Shown here: piece after piece, positions 1 to 9,350 of the stretch | How the letters are laid out: each line of letters opens with the position of its first letter | How positions within the stretch are numbered: the first letter of the stretch is position 1 | Source of the DNA: Campylobacter jejuni | Lineage (GTDB): Bacteria > Campylobacterota > Campylobacteria > Campylobacterales > Campylobacteraceae | Direction of reading: 5' to 3' | NCBI GenBank assembly: GCA_014305285.1 | Contig: JACRSG010000001.1 | Coordinates: 392,822 to 456,821 of the forward strand | Length of the DNA stretch: 64,000 bases | Notes under the pieces: generated by a model | Database searches by the model: none | What the model saw: only the letters and a program-made list of their open reading frames with translations | Told to the model about the DNA's origin: nothing | Made by a program: the position numbers and the translations under genes

Positions 1-822
1 TTAAGTGCTGATGCAAAAAATGATCAGTTTTTTTTAGATGGTCCTAGTTCTTTTATTTTAGCCATCCATTTAAATTCTTTTATTCTAGCTTTAATTGTAG
101 CTGGAATTTGCTCATCTTTGCTTGCCATGATTTTAGCTTTTGCTGTATTTCGCGTAAGAGGGGATTATTTAGCTATTGTAACTTTAGGCTTTGGAATAAT
201 TATTAAAATAGCTGCTATTAATTTTCCTTCTATTACTAATGGTTCAAGAGGACTTATAGATATTCCACAATTTTCCACGATCTATTGGACGGGTGGTATT
301 GCTATTGTAGCGGTTATTTTAATTTTAAATATAGTTTATTCTAGATATGGTCGTGCAATGAAGGCTATAAGAGATGATGAAGATGCTGCAAGTGCTATGG
401 GAATAAATACTTTTTGGATAAAAACTTTAGCTTTTAGCACTTCAGCATTTTTAGAAGGTGTAGGTGGCGGACTTTTAGCTTGTCTGTTGACTACTGTATC
501 TCCAACTCAATTTGATTTTTTACTTACTTTTCAGCTTTTGATTATTATTGTTTTGGGTGGACTTGGTTCTACTACAGGTGCTATTATAGGTGCGATATTA
601 GTTATTGGTGGAAGCGAGTGGCTTAGATTTTTAGATGAGTTAAATATAAAAATAGATTCTTTAAATCTTGATATCCAATCAACACCAGGACTTAGAATGG
701 TCGTTTTTTCTATTGTTCTAGTTTTAGTAATGCTTTTTGCAAGAAAAGGTATAATGGGTTATTGTGAATTGAGTGATGTGATTAGAGGGATTAAAAAGCG
801 TTTTAAAAGGAGTGAAAAATGA
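1..822 (+). CDS. livM: LivM, branched-chain amino-acid ABC permease (5' end outside window)
   Basis: The frame is open from base 1, so the gene is truncated only by the window edge; 273 codons remain. It is an inner-membrane permease of the HAAT family. Visible are several hydrophobic segments and the EAA-like loop around MKAIRDDEDAASAMGIN (near 358-405), followed by the conserved glycine-rich GVGGGLLA and GGLGSTTGAIIGA stretches typical of LivM. The 3' end overlaps livG by four bases (ATGA), so the three liv genes are translationally coupled. The partner genes livH and the binding proteins should lie upstream of base 1. The internal ATG at 120s is not the true start. Confidence 0.95.
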   Translation, partial: LSADAKNDQFFLDGPSSFILAIHLNSFILALIVAGICSSLLAMILAFAVFRVRGDYLAIVTLGFGIIIKIAAINFPSITNGSRGLIDIPQFSTIYWTGGIAIVAVILILNIVYSRYGRAMKAIRDDEDAASAMGINTFWIKTLAFSTSAFLEGVGGGLLACLLTTVSPTQFDFLLTFQLLIIIVLGGLGSTTGAIIGAILVIGGSEWLRFLDELNIKIDSLNLDIQSTPGLRMVVFSIVLVLVMLFARKGIMGYCELSDVIRGIKKRFKRSEK

Positions 823-1589
823 TTTTGGAATTAAAGCAAATTTCAAAAAGTTTTGGCAGTGTTAAGGCTATTAATGAAACTTCTTTTAAAATCAATAGAG
901 GTGAAATTTTTGCTTTAATTGGGCCTAATGGAGCTGGAAAAACAACTCTTTTTAATATTATAACAGGGAACTATAAACCTAATTCAGGTTCGGTTGAATT
1001 TTTAGGAGAAAGAATTGATCATTTAAAACCTCATAAAATTGTGCATTTAGGAATAGCTAGAACATTTCAAAATATTAGACTTTTTTCAAGTATGAATGTG
1101 CTTGAAAATGTTCTTATTGGTTTTAATAAACAAATGAAATATAATATTTTTGAAGCCTTTTTGCATTTAGGGCGTTTTGGGAAAATAGAACAAGTATTTA
1201 AAGAGAAGGCTTATACAATATTAGAAGAACTTGGTATTGCAGAATTTGCTTATAAAAAGGCTACTAGCTTGAGTTATGGACAACAAAGAAAAGTTGAGAT
1301 CGCAAGAGCAATGGCTACTCAGCCAAGATTATTATTGCTTGATGAACCAGCTGCTGGGATGAATAGCTCTGAGAGCGATGATCTTGCTGAACTTATTTTT
1401 AAATTACGAAAAGATTATAAAATTAGCGTTTTGCTTATAGAACATGATATGAAATTTGTAAATAAATTGTGTGATCGTGTATTGGTGCTTGATTATGGAA
1501 AAACAATTTTTGAAGGTAAACTTTGTGATGCTGTAAATCATAAAGAAGTAATTGCTGCGTATTTAGGGGATTTTGATGCTAATAGTTAA
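819..1589 (+). CDS. livG: LivG, ABC transporter ATP-binding protein
   Basis: 256 aa cytoplasmic ATPase of the branched-chain amino-acid importer. Walker A GPNGAGKT is at residues 35-42, the Q-loop is in ARTFQNIRLF, the signature is LSYGQQ near 151, Walker B is LLLLDEPAAG near 171, and the switch histidine is in LIEHDM near 208. The C-terminal GDFDANS tail and length match LivG. It starts with ATG overlapping the livM stop, with AAAAGGAG directly upstream as ribosome binding site. It overlaps livF by 14 bases. Confidence 0.96.
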   Translation: MILELKQISKSFGSVKAINETSFKINRGEIFALIGPNGAGKTTLFNIITGNYKPNSGSVEFLGERIDHLKPHKIVHLGIARTFQNIRLFSSMNVLENVLIGFNKQMKYNIFEAFLHLGRFGKIEQVFKEKAYTILEELGIAEFAYKKATSLSYGQQRKVEIARAMATQPRLLLLDEPAAGMNSSESDDLAELIFKLRKDYKISVLLIEHDMKFVNKLCDRVLVLDYGKTIFEGKLCDAVNHKEVIAAYLGDFDANS

Positions 1590-2271
1590 AGATTTGCATG
1601 TTTATTATGGATTAATTGAAGCTGTTAAAGGGATTGATTTTAAAGTGGAAACAGGTCATATTGTTTCTCTTATAGGTTCAAATGGAGCAGGTAAAACTTC
1701 AATTTTAAATGCGCTTTTAAACTCAGTTAAAAGAACTGGCGAGGTTAATTTTCTAGGTTATGATACTAAAAGGCATTTAACTCATACTTTGGTTCAAAAA
1801 GGTATAGCTTTAGTTCCTGAAGGAAGGCGTGTTTTTATTAATTTAAGCGTAGAAGAAAATTTAAAAATAGGGGCTTTTAATAATGCTGAAAATTATGAGC
1901 ATTTAAGAGAGCAAATGTACAAACTTTTTCCAAGACTTGCAAGTAAAAAACATGCTTTAGCTGGAACATTGAGTGGAGGAGAAGCACAAATGCTTGCAAT
2001 TTCAAGAGCTTTAATGAGTGAACCAAAACTTTTGATGTTAGATGAGCCTTCTTTGGGGCTTGCTCCAAAGATTGTGGGTGAAGTTTTTGATATTATTGTG
2101 CGTTTAAAGGAAGAGGGTATAACTATTCTTTTAGTAGAACAAAATGCTTATTCTGCATTAAAAATAAGTGATTATGCTTATGTTTTAGAAAATGGTCGTG
2201 TCGTAATGGAAAATGAGGCTAAAAATTTAATAGGTGATGATGAGGTTAGAAAGAAATACTTAGGGCTTTAA
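1576..2271 (+). CDS. livF: LivF, ABC transporter ATP-binding protein
   Basis: 231 aa second ATPase of the Liv importer. Walker A GSNGAGKT is at residues 34-41, the signature is LSGGEAQM near 134, Walker B is LLMLDEPSLGLAP near 155, and the H-loop position carries Q in LLVEQN, as is usual in LivF. I chose the ATG at 1576 over the TTG at 1573 because family members start with a short MLxVxDLxxxYG segment. It lies inside the end of livG, which implies coupled translation. The next gene begins only 16 bases after its stop, so the cytochrome biogenesis gene may be cotranscribed. Confidence 0.96.
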   Translation: MLIVKDLHVYYGLIEAVKGIDFKVETGHIVSLIGSNGAGKTSILNALLNSVKRTGEVNFLGYDTKRHLTHTLVQKGIALVPEGRRVFINLSVEENLKIGAFNNAENYEHLREQMYKLFPRLASKKHALAGTLSGGEAQMLAISRALMSEPKLLMLDEPSLGLAPKIVGEVFDIIVRLKEEGITILLVEQNAYSALKISDYAYVLENGRVVMENEAKNLIGDDEVRKKYLGL

Positions 2272-2287
2272 AATTTAAAGGAAAAGA

Positions 2288-5200
2288 ATGAAAAATGTAA
2301 TAAAAAGTATAGGGGATTTAAGAGTTTCGGTCATATTGTTTTTGCTTTTTGCACTTTTTTGTGCTTTGGCAACTTTTATTGAAAGTGCTTATGGAACTCC
2401 TACAGCTTGGGCGATGGTTTATGATACTTTTTGGTTTGAATATATACAACTTTTACTTGGTATTAATTTGCTATGCGGGATGTTTCGTTATAAAATGTTT
2501 GGGCTTAAAAAATTGCCTTTAATGGTTTTTCATATCTCTTTTTTATTTATTTTAGTGGGTTCTGCAATGACAAGATATGCTGGATTTGAAGGTATTTTAG
2601 CTATTAGAGAGCATACTCAAAATTCACTTATAGAAAGTTCTAAGACTTCTTTGCGTATTTCTGCTATAAAAGATGGGGAACGCTATAGTGCGATTAATGA
2701 TCGTTATATAGGAAATTTACCTTTTGCCAATTCTTTTAAACTAAAGCTTAATTTAGGTGATGATCAAGCTGTATTAAGATATAAAGATTTAATCTTAAAT
2801 GCTCATTATACTTATAAAGAAAATAATAATTCTGATCCTTTATTGGTTTTGATGCTTTCTCAAAAAGGATCTCAAGGTGTTGATGTTAAATTTGAAAAAG
2901 GTGAAGTTAAGAATATACAAGGGGTTAATTTTGCTTTTATGAATGATAATATTAAAGCACCCTTTGTAAAAATTGATGAAAATTTAACTTTAAGTTCAAG
3001 TGAAAACTTACATTTTCTAAGTATGCTAGATGGACAAAATTTAAACCTTAAAATTGGAGAAAAGGCAAATGCTAATGAAAGAAGGCTTTATGAAATTAAA
3101 GATATTAGTTTTGTAGTTAAAGCTGCTTCTTTGCACGCACAAGAAGCTTTAGAAGGTTCCAATAGACCTCAAGATGAAAGTTTTTGGTTATGGTTTAAAT
3201 CTGCTTGGTTAGAAGTGGGTAGAACTATGTTGATTTCTACTTTTGGCGAGCCTCAAAATTGGAAAAATTCTTTATTATTGCATTTTAAAGATTTTGCTTT
3301 AAGCAATGAGAATAAAAACTTAGAATTAACTGGTTCTAATGCTTTAAAATTAGAATTAAGCTATAAAAATGAAAGTAAAGAATTTTATATTTTTGAATAT
3401 AATAAACCTATTATGATAGAACTTGCAGGTCAAAAATTCTTTATTTCTTGGGCACTTTCTTATGAACAATTGCCTTTTGATATTTACTTAAGAGATTTTG
3501 TATTAGATCGCTATCCAGGTTCTATGTCTCCAGCTTCTTATGCAAGTGAAATTACCGTAAAAAATAATAATGAAAATTTTAATTATAGAATTTTTATGAA
3601 TAATGTTTTAGATTATGATGGCTATAGATTTTATCAAAGTTCTTATGATCAAGATGAAAAAGGAACTGTTTTATCTGTAAATAAAGATCCAGGTAAAATA
3701 CCAACTTATATAGGTTATTTTTTACTTTGTCTTGGAATGTTTATGAATTTTTTAAATCCACATTCTAGATTTAGAACTTTGGCAAGATTGATTAACAAAG
3801 ATACTTTAAAGCATACAAGTATGGTTATTTTTATTTTATTGCTATCTTTTAGTTCTGAAAAAACTTTTGCTCAAGATTTAAATTCGGCTTTGCCTGTGGT
3901 AAATGCTAATCACGCTAAAGCTCTTGCTACTTTAATAGTGCAAAAATCAGCAGATGGAAGAATGGTTCCTTTTGATACATTATCAAGAGAAATTTTAGAA
4001 AAAATTCATCAAAGTGATAGCTATAAGGGGCAAAATTCTAATGCTGTTATGCTTTCCATGCTCATTGATGTAGATAAATGGCAAATGGAACCTTTTATTT
4101 TAATGCCACAAAATCAAGCAATTCGTGATGCTATTGCAAATATTTTAGAAATTCCTAGTGCCAAATATATTTCTTATAAAGATTTTTTTGATGAGAATAA
4201 CCGCTATAAACTTCACAAATATGTTGAAAATGCAAATCGTAAAAACCCAAATGCAAGAGGAGTTTTTGATAAGGAAATTATAAAGCTAGATGAAAGAGCT
4301 AATGTTGTAAATTTAGTTTTTAGTGGTGAATTATTTAAATTTATTCCTGTTCAAAATAATCCAAATAATGTTTGGCTTGCACCTTTTTCTGCTGTAACTA
4401 CTCTTAAAGGAGATGAAGGGCATATTGTTTTAGTTTTAATACAGAATTATTTTAGTGCTGTGGAAAATGCTTTTAAAGATGATAATTGGACTAGAGCTGA
4501 TGAAGGCTTGAAATTGATCAAAGAATATCAAGAAAAAATAGGATATAAAGTCATGCCTAGTAAAACCAAGGTTGAAATGGAAATTTTTTCCAATAAGGCT
4601 GAAATTTTTGTTAAGCTCGCTCCTGTATATTTGATTGCAGGTTTTTTACTTTTGATTCTTGTTTTTTCTAAAATGGTTGTACCGAATTTAAAAATCTCTT
4701 TTATATTTAAAGTGGTGTATGTTTTAAATGTTTTAGCTTTTGTAATTCATACAGTAGGTCTTGGACTTCGTGCTTATTTATCAGGTCATGCTCCATGGAG
4801 TAATGGTTATGAAAGCATGGTTTATATAGCTTGGGCATTGTCTTTATCGGGTATATTTTTCTCTAGAAAAAGTCCTATAGCTTTGTCATTGACTTCTATT
4901 TTGTCCGGTGTTGTATTAATGGTTGCGCATTTAAGTGAAATGAATCCGCAAATTACAAATCTTGTTCCTGTGCTCAATTCTTATTGGCTTAGTATTCATG
5001 TATCTGTTATTACTGCTAGTTATGGATTTTTAGGGCTTTGTGCCTTACTTGGTATCTTTACATTATTCTTAATGTGTTTTCTTAAGAAAGATGGAAAATA
5101 TAATCTTAATATTTTAAGAAATATTACAGAAGCTACAAGAGTTAATGAAATGGCAATGATTTTTGGACTTTGTTTACTTACTGTAGGAAATTTTTTAGGT

Positions 5201-5533
5201 GCAATTTGGGCAAATGAAAGTTGGGGAAGATATTGGAGCTGGGATTCTAAGGAAACTTGGGCTTTGATTAGTATTTTAGTTTATGCAGCAATTTTGCATC
5301 TTAGAATGATTCCAAAATATTGCAATCAATTTGTGTTTGCTTTATGGAGTATGTTTGCTTATTGGGTTATTATTATGACTTATTTTGGAGTAAATTACTT
5401 TTTAACAGGACTTCATTCTTATGCTGCAGGTGAAGCGGCTCAAATTCCTAATTATGTTTATTGGGGATTTGCGTTGATGGTGGTTTTAGCTCTTTTTGCA
5501 AGAAGGAAGCGAAATTTTGTGGGCAAACTTTAA
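2288..5533 (+). CDS. ccsBA: Fused CcsB-CcsA (ResB/ResC) cytochrome c biogenesis protein
   Basis: 1081 aa system II cytochrome c synthetase, which exports heme and attaches it to CxxCH apocytochromes in the periplasm. The N-terminal CcsB/ResB part has about three membrane helices in the first 100 residues, then a large periplasmic domain and a helix near 480. The C-terminal CcsA part (about 780-1081) is multi-spanning with the heme-handling WGRYWSWD motif near 979-986. Candidate heme-ligand histidines are in VIHTVG (about 820), VAHLSE (about 880), SIHVSV (about 903) and GLHSYAAG (about 1041). The single-chain fusion is known in Campylobacter, Helicobacter and Wolinella. The ribosome site AAAGGAAAAG precedes the ATG. 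It appears to correspond to Cj1013c. Confidence 0.95.
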   Translation: MKNVIKSIGDLRVSVILFLLFALFCALATFIESAYGTPTAWAMVYDTFWFEYIQLLLGINLLCGMFRYKMFGLKKLPLMVFHISFLFILVGSAMTRYAGFEGILAIREHTQNSLIESSKTSLRISAIKDGERYSAINDRYIGNLPFANSFKLKLNLGDDQAVLRYKDLILNAHYTYKENNNSDPLLVLMLSQKGSQGVDVKFEKGEVKNIQGVNFAFMNDNIKAPFVKIDENLTLSSSENLHFLSMLDGQNLNLKIGEKANANERRLYEIKDISFVVKAASLHAQEALEGSNRPQDESFWLWFKSAWLEVGRTMLISTFGEPQNWKNSLLLHFKDFALSNENKNLELTGSNALKLELSYKNESKEFYIFEYNKPIMIELAGQKFFISWALSYEQLPFDIYLRDFVLDRYPGSMSPASYASEITVKNNNENFNYRIFMNNVLDYDGYRFYQSSYDQDEKGTVLSVNKDPGKIPTYIGYFLLCLGMFMNFLNPHSRFRTLARLINKDTLKHTSMVIFILLLSFSSEKTFAQDLNSALPVVNANHAKALATLIVQKSADGRMVPFDTLSREILEKIHQSDSYKGQNSNAVMLSMLIDVDKWQMEPFILMPQNQAIRDAIANILEIPSAKYISYKDFFDENNRYKLHKYVENANRKNPNARGVFDKEIIKLDERANVVNLVFSGELFKFIPVQNNPNNVWLAPFSAVTTLKGDEGHIVLVLIQNYFSAVENAFKDDNWTRADEGLKLIKEYQEKIGYKVMPSKTKVEMEIFSNKAEIFVKLAPVYLIAGFLLLILVFSKMVVPNLKISFIFKVVYVLNVLAFVIHTVGLGLRAYLSGHAPWSNGYESMVYIAWALSLSGIFFSRKSPIALSLTSILSGVVLMVAHLSEMNPQITNLVPVLNSYWLSIHVSVITASYGFLGLCALLGIFTLFLMCFLKKDGKYNLNILRNITEATRVNEMAMIFGLCLLTVGNFLGAIWANESWGRYWSWDSKETWALISILVYAAILHLRMIPKYCNQFVFALWSMFAYWVIIMTYFGVNYFLTGLHSYAAGEAAQIPNYVYWGFALMVVLALFARRKRNFVGKL

Positions 5534-5911
5534 ATTAACCATATTTTTGGTTATTTTTTGTGCTGCTTTAGTGCTTTTGTTGTTTTTAAGTATAATTGCT
5601 TATCTTATTGCAAGCGATGGTAAAAAAATAACTAAAAAAACTAGTCAAAAGCAGCATATAGTTGAAAAGACTAAAAAATTTGATACAGATTTAGATAAAA
5701 TGATAATTGCTGTCTGATGCTGCTTGACAGATGAAGCAACAAAAAAGAAACTAGATTTTGTTGCTGCCTTGGCTGCAAATATTAATGCAAGTGCACAAAC
5801 AGTAAGCTATTTAAATAAAGAACTTAAAAAAATTCTGGATCTTATAAAAAAGAAATTGATACTTATGAGCATATGGGATTAGCTAAAAGAAAAATTAAAG
5901 AAGATAAATAA
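5496..5911 (+). pseudogene. Small membrane-protein gene with in-frame stop and frameshift (Cj1012-like)
   Basis: The reading frame starts within the end of ccsBA; a TTG at 5517 after AAGGAAG is as good a start as the TTG at 5496. It encodes one membrane helix (FLVIFCAALVLLLFLSIIAYL) and a lysine-rich tail, then stops at TGA 5715-5717. The same frame continues after the stop with TDEATKKKLDF and NINASAQTVSYLNKELKKIL. A one-base shift near 5840 then leads to SYKKEIDTYEHMGLAKRKIK, ending at TAA 5909-5911. One stop plus one frameshift indicate a recently broken gene of about 130 codons. Function is unknown; the position after ccsBA suggests a membrane accessory protein, but nothing in it proves that. 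Confidence 0.7.
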
Positions 5912-5913
5912 TA

Positions 5914-5990
5914 TGGTGCGCTCAAGAGGATTCGAACCTCTGACCTTTTGAACCGCAATCAAATGCTCTATCCAGCTGAGCTATAAGCGC
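5914..5990 (-). tRNA. tRNA-Arg (anticodon GCG)
   Basis: Full cloverleaf on the minus strand: acceptor arm GCGCTTA pairs with TGAGCGC (one G-T pair), D arm GCTC/GAGC, anticodon stem TTTGA/TCAAA with loop TTGCGGT, T arm AGAGG/CCTCT around TTCGAAT, discriminator A and encoded CCA (5914-5916). The anticodon GCG reads CGC/CGT arginine codons. The usual bacterial tRNA for these codons has ACG edited to ICG. A TATAAT box lies 15-20 bases upstream. It sits between two pseudogenes. Confidence 0.96.
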
Positions 5991-6004
5991 AAAAATAAGT
6001 TAAA

Positions 6005-6010
6005 ATTATA
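6005..6010 (-). promoter_or_regulatory. Predicted -10 box for tRNA-Arg
   Basis: TATAAT on the minus strand, 15 bases before the mature 5' end of tRNA-Arg, within an AT-rich stretch. No clear -35 is visible, which is normal for Campylobacter sigma-70 promoters. It overlaps the last codons of the CorA-like pseudogene. Confidence 0.5.
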
Positions 6011-6752
6011 TATAAATATTCTTAAAATAAGCAAAAATTTTATTTAGTTTTTTTGGCTTTTTACCTTCATCTAAATCAAATTTTTTTAAATGATAAAATA
6101 TAACATCTACAATCAAAATACAGCAAATCAAAGAAAAAATATAAAGGGCTGTCTTTGAAAAAATATTATTTATTCATTCCAAAAAATCCTACGATCAATT
6201 TTAAAGGCAGGAAAATAGAAGAAAGTATAATACTTTTATTCATTTTTTGATTTTTAATCGGGCTTGTTTAATGAATAAAGAGTATCAACTCTTGCTAGTC
6301 GTTCTTTGATATTTTTGCTTAAGATAGCGATGGATAAATTTAAAATTTTTAAATGTTTTTTTGTATCCCACTTGTTCATTAATTAAAGATTCGCTTAGAA
6401 GATTGATTTGCTTTAGATTTTTGTTGATTTTTTGTCTTAAAACAAAGGATTTTTGTAAAAATTTTTAACAAAACCACCCTTTAAGATAAATACCTTTTTT
6501 GTGTTCTAAAAGGCTTTAAAAATGAGTATTTTGTTACTTTAAATCTTCTAAAATGGATTTATTGGAAAATTCTTCTATGCTAGAAAGTTTAAATTCTTCA
6601 TCTTGAAGTTTGTAAATCTTACAATCACTAAAAAGCCAAGTTTCTAAATTTAATCCCACATAAACAAAATTGTTTGTCTATAAATTTCACTATAACAAAG
6701 TCTCTAAATTCTTTGCTTGTAGATTTTTTAGATTTTCATACAGTTTTAGCAT
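6006..6752 (-). pseudogene. Decayed CorA-like divalent-cation transporter gene
   Basis: No long frame remains, but pieces in successive frames read as one protein. It starts with ATG at 6752, two bases after the tgt stop, giving MLKLYENLKNLQAKNLE. Shifted pieces follow, including WLFSDCKIYKLQDEEFKL and a helical stretch with NLLSESLINEQVGYKK. Next comes RLARVDTLYSLN, then SSIFLPLKLIVGFFGMN, with the GMN triplet at 6172-6180. GMN after the first of two C-terminal helices is the hallmark of CorA-type Mg2+/Co2+ channels. A second helix (LYIFSLICCILIVDVIF) follows in another frame, ending at 6006. Several frameshifts and stops are present, so it cannot make the protein. I believe it corresponds to Cj1011 of NCTC 11168. 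Confidence 0.75.
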
Positions 6753-6753
6753 T

Positions 6754-7875
6754 TTATTTACCTCTTAAGTGATAAAAATTTCTTTTAAATTGCACAAAAG
6801 AATTGTTTAAAATTGCTTCACGCATTTGTCTTGTAAGTTCAAGATAATAATGTAGATTATGCAAACTTGCTAAACGAAAAAAAGTAAGTTCTTTAGCTTT
6901 AAAAAGATGATTTAAATAACCCCTTGAAAAATTACGACAAGTATAGCATGAGCAAGCAGGATCTATGGCTTCATGATCGTTGATAAATTCTGCTTTTTTG
7001 ATATTAAATTTCCCAAAACTTGTAAAAAATGTTCCATTCCTTGCATTTCTAGTTGGCATCACGCAATCAAACATATCTACTCCTAGTTCAACGTTTTCTA
7101 CCAAATCTTCAGGTGTTCCTACGCCCATTAAATATCTTGGGCGATTTTCATCTAGGTAAGGGCTTAAGTTTTGAACTGTTTCATACATTAAGATATTTTC
7201 TTCACCTACACTAAGCCCACCTATGGCTAAACCATCAAATGACATTTCATTTAGACTTAAAGCACAACGCTTTCTTTCTTCATGATCTGTGCCACCTTGA
7301 ATAATGCCAAAAATATTTTGTCCTATGCCTATACCTTTATTTTGCATACTTTTATGATAAGTAATGGCTTCTTTTGCCCAAAGTATAGTGTGATCAACAG
7401 AAATTTTAACTCTTTCTTTGGTTGCGGGTAGGGCTACTAAATCATCTAAAATCATCATAATATCAGAGTTAAAATCATATTGGGTGTCTAAAACATTTTT
7501 TGGAGTAAAAAGATGACGACTCCCATCGATATGACTTTTAAATTCTATGCCTTCATTGAAGTGTTTGGAATTTTTACTTAAAGAAAAAGCTTGAAAACCA
7601 CCACTATCGGTTAAAAAACTTCTATCAAATTTTGTAAAACCATGTAAACCTCCAAAATCTTTTACCACTTTAGAAGTTGGACGTAAGTACATGTGATAGG
7701 TGTTTGCTAAAATAATTTTTGCATCAAGTTCGTTTTTCATATCATTAGCATCAAGACTTTTAACCGCTCCTACTGTGCCAACAGGCATAAAAACAGGGGT
7801 TAAAAAAGTGCTGTGTGCAGTAGTGATTTCGCAAACCCTTGCCATACTATCTTTATGCTTTAATTTAAATTCCAT
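6754..7875 (-). CDS. tgt: tRNA-guanine transglycosylase
   Basis: 373 aa enzyme that exchanges G34 for preQ1 in GUN-anticodon tRNAs, the first tRNA step of queuosine formation. The catalytic aspartate is D90 in [10 protein letters not shown], the second conserved Asp is in the [15 protein letters not shown] block near 270, and the zinc ligands are in CSCYTC near 308-313 with a following His in LNHLF. Length matches the bacterial enzyme. The gene is divergent from the TrkA-C gene with only 29 bases between the start codons. It probably headed a two-gene unit with the now broken CorA-like gene. Confidence 0.97.
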   Translation of the reverse strand: MEFKLKHKDSMARVCEITTAHSTFLTPVFMPVGTVGAVKSLDANDMKNELDAKIILANTYHMYLRPTSKVVKDFGGLHGFTKFDRSFLTDSGGFQAFSLSKNSKHFNEGIEFKSHIDGSRHLFTPKNVLDTQYDFNSDIMMILDDLVALPATKERVKISVDHTILWAKEAITYHKSMQNKGIGIGQNIFGIIQGGTDHEERKRCALSLNEMSFDGLAIGGLSVGEENILMYETVQNLSPYLDENRPRYLMGVGTPEDLVENVELGVDMFDCVMPTRNARNGTFFTSFGKFNIKKAEFINDHEAIDPACSCYTCRNFSRGYLNHLFKAKELTFFRLASLHNLHYYLELTRQMREAILNNSFVQFKRNFYHLRGK

Positions 7876-7876
7876 T

Positions 7877-7885
7877 TGTTATAAT
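7877..7885 (+). promoter_or_regulatory. Extended -10 promoter for the RCK/TrkA-C gene
   Basis: TGTTATAAT (TG-n-TATAAT) starts inside the first codons of the divergent tgt gene's 5' side and would place the transcript start near 7892. That leaves a leader of only about 13 bases with GGAG as ribosome site before the ATG at 7905. Confidence 0.55.
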
Positions 7886-7904
7886 TTCCTTTTTGGAGTT
7901 TAAA

Positions 7905-9305
7905 ATGAATAATATTTTAATTATAATAGATGGTATTTTAGCAAAGCATTTCTTAGAAAGGCTTTGTTTTGAAAAAGGCTTAGGTTACTTTTTTACAGTA
8001 GTGTGTCAAAATACCCAAAACAATAACTTAAATATTTCTAGTGAGTATATTGACTTGCATTATTTTGATCCTACAAGTACAGCACGTCTTGAAAATATTA
8101 TGAGTAAAGATTTTAAACAAGCTTTTATTTATATGCAAGATGAATTTGAAACTAAAAAAAGTTACGAGGCTTTGCGTTCTTTAAGTCCAAATTTAGAAAT
8201 AGAAATAATGGATTTTTGGGGTTTAAGTGTCAATGATGCTCATGTAAATTTAGCTGATGCTAGAATGACTTTAAGTCGTAGATTTATGGATTTTTTACCA
8301 GACATTGCTTTAACAGCTCAGTATATAGGACTTGGGGTTGGGGAGATTATGGAAGTAAAAATTCCAGCAGGATCTATTTTTGCTTATAGACATATAAGTT
8401 CAATACAACAAAAAAGGTGGCGTATAGTTCTTATTTATAGGAATTCTAAGATTTATTTTGTAAAACCATCTTTTGTTTTAGAGCCAAATGATACTATTTT
8501 GATCGTTGGGGATCCTATTGTTTTGCAAAGTATTTTTCATAATATAAGAGGCAAAGCAGGGCAATTTCCTATGCCCTTTGGAAGTAATGTTTTTGCTTTA
8601 ATTGATATGAAAAATATGAATCAAAATATGCAAGAAAGAGTACTTGATACCACTGTAAAATTAACTCAAAAAAGCAATGCGAAAAGATTTTTTATACATG
8701 TTATCAATCCTAAATTAGGGGTAATGTATGAAAAATTAAAAAAACTTTCTGAGGATAAAGAAGGTGTATTTTTTGATTATTTCAACATGGATTTTAAACA
8801 AATTTCCATATGGTTGCAAAATAATGATATAGGATTAATTGTAACCGATATAAAAAATTTCGAAAAAGAAAAACAAGCTTTTTTTGATTTAAAAATTCCT
8901 ATTATGAAGGTGGGCGAAACTTCTTTTGAAAAACTTAAAGAAGCAATTATTTTAAGTGCTGATGAGAGTGAACTTGAAAATAATGCAAATGTCATTACTG
9001 ATTTAAGCAAACAGCTTGATTTTGGAGTTATTTTATATTATTATAATCCAAATTCTCAAAATACTACAGATATGGAGGAGTATTTTAGAAGTTTATCTAA
9101 GCTTTATGATAAAAATGTACAAATGATTAACAAAAATGATGAAAACCCTCTTTTAAATTTGCAATATCGCGAAGATTTGTTACAATTTGTGAGTTTTCAA
9201 AAAGAATTACTAAATAGAGATTTTGGCAGGAATTTAAGTACAAATTTAAATAGGCATTATTATAAAATGAGACGAAATTATCAACTTTTCATACCAGTAG
9301 AATAA
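7905..9305 (+). CDS. RCK/TrkA-C domain protein, putative K+ transport regulator
   Basis: 466 aa soluble protein. I chose the ATG at 7905 because GGAG stands six bases ahead. The N-terminal part MNNILIIIDGILAKHFLERL resembles a Rossmann nucleotide-binding start of TrkA-N type but lacks the glycine-rich GxGxxG. Residues about 140-205 (GEIMEVKIPAGSIFAYR, then EPNDTILIVGDP) fit a TrkA-C (RCK_C) ligand domain. The C-terminal half has a second alpha/beta region of unknown role ending in basic residues. No membrane helix or channel gene is adjacent, so its partner is elsewhere. Regulation of a potassium or cation transporter by a nucleotide is an inference from the domain. Confidence 0.75.
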   Translation: MNNILIIIDGILAKHFLERLCFEKGLGYFFTVVCQNTQNNNLNISSEYIDLHYFDPTSTARLENIMSKDFKQAFIYMQDEFETKKSYEALRSLSPNLEIEIMDFWGLSVNDAHVNLADARMTLSRRFMDFLPDIALTAQYIGLGVGEIMEVKIPAGSIFAYRHISSIQQKRWRIVLIYRNSKIYFVKPSFVLEPNDTILIVGDPIVLQSIFHNIRGKAGQFPMPFGSNVFALIDMKNMNQNMQERVLDTTVKLTQKSNAKRFFIHVINPKLGVMYEKLKKLSEDKEGVFFDYFNMDFKQISIWLQNNDIGLIVTDIKNFEKEKQAFFDLKIPIMKVGETSFEKLKEAIILSADESELENNANVITDLSKQLDFGVILYYYNPNSQNTTDMEEYFRSLSKLYDKNVQMINKNDENPLLNLQYREDLLQFVSFQKELLNRDFGRNLSTNLNRHYYKMRRNYQLFIPVE

Positions 9306-9350
9306 ATAATTAATCAAATGTGATAAAATAAATGCAAAAAGAGTAGTTCA

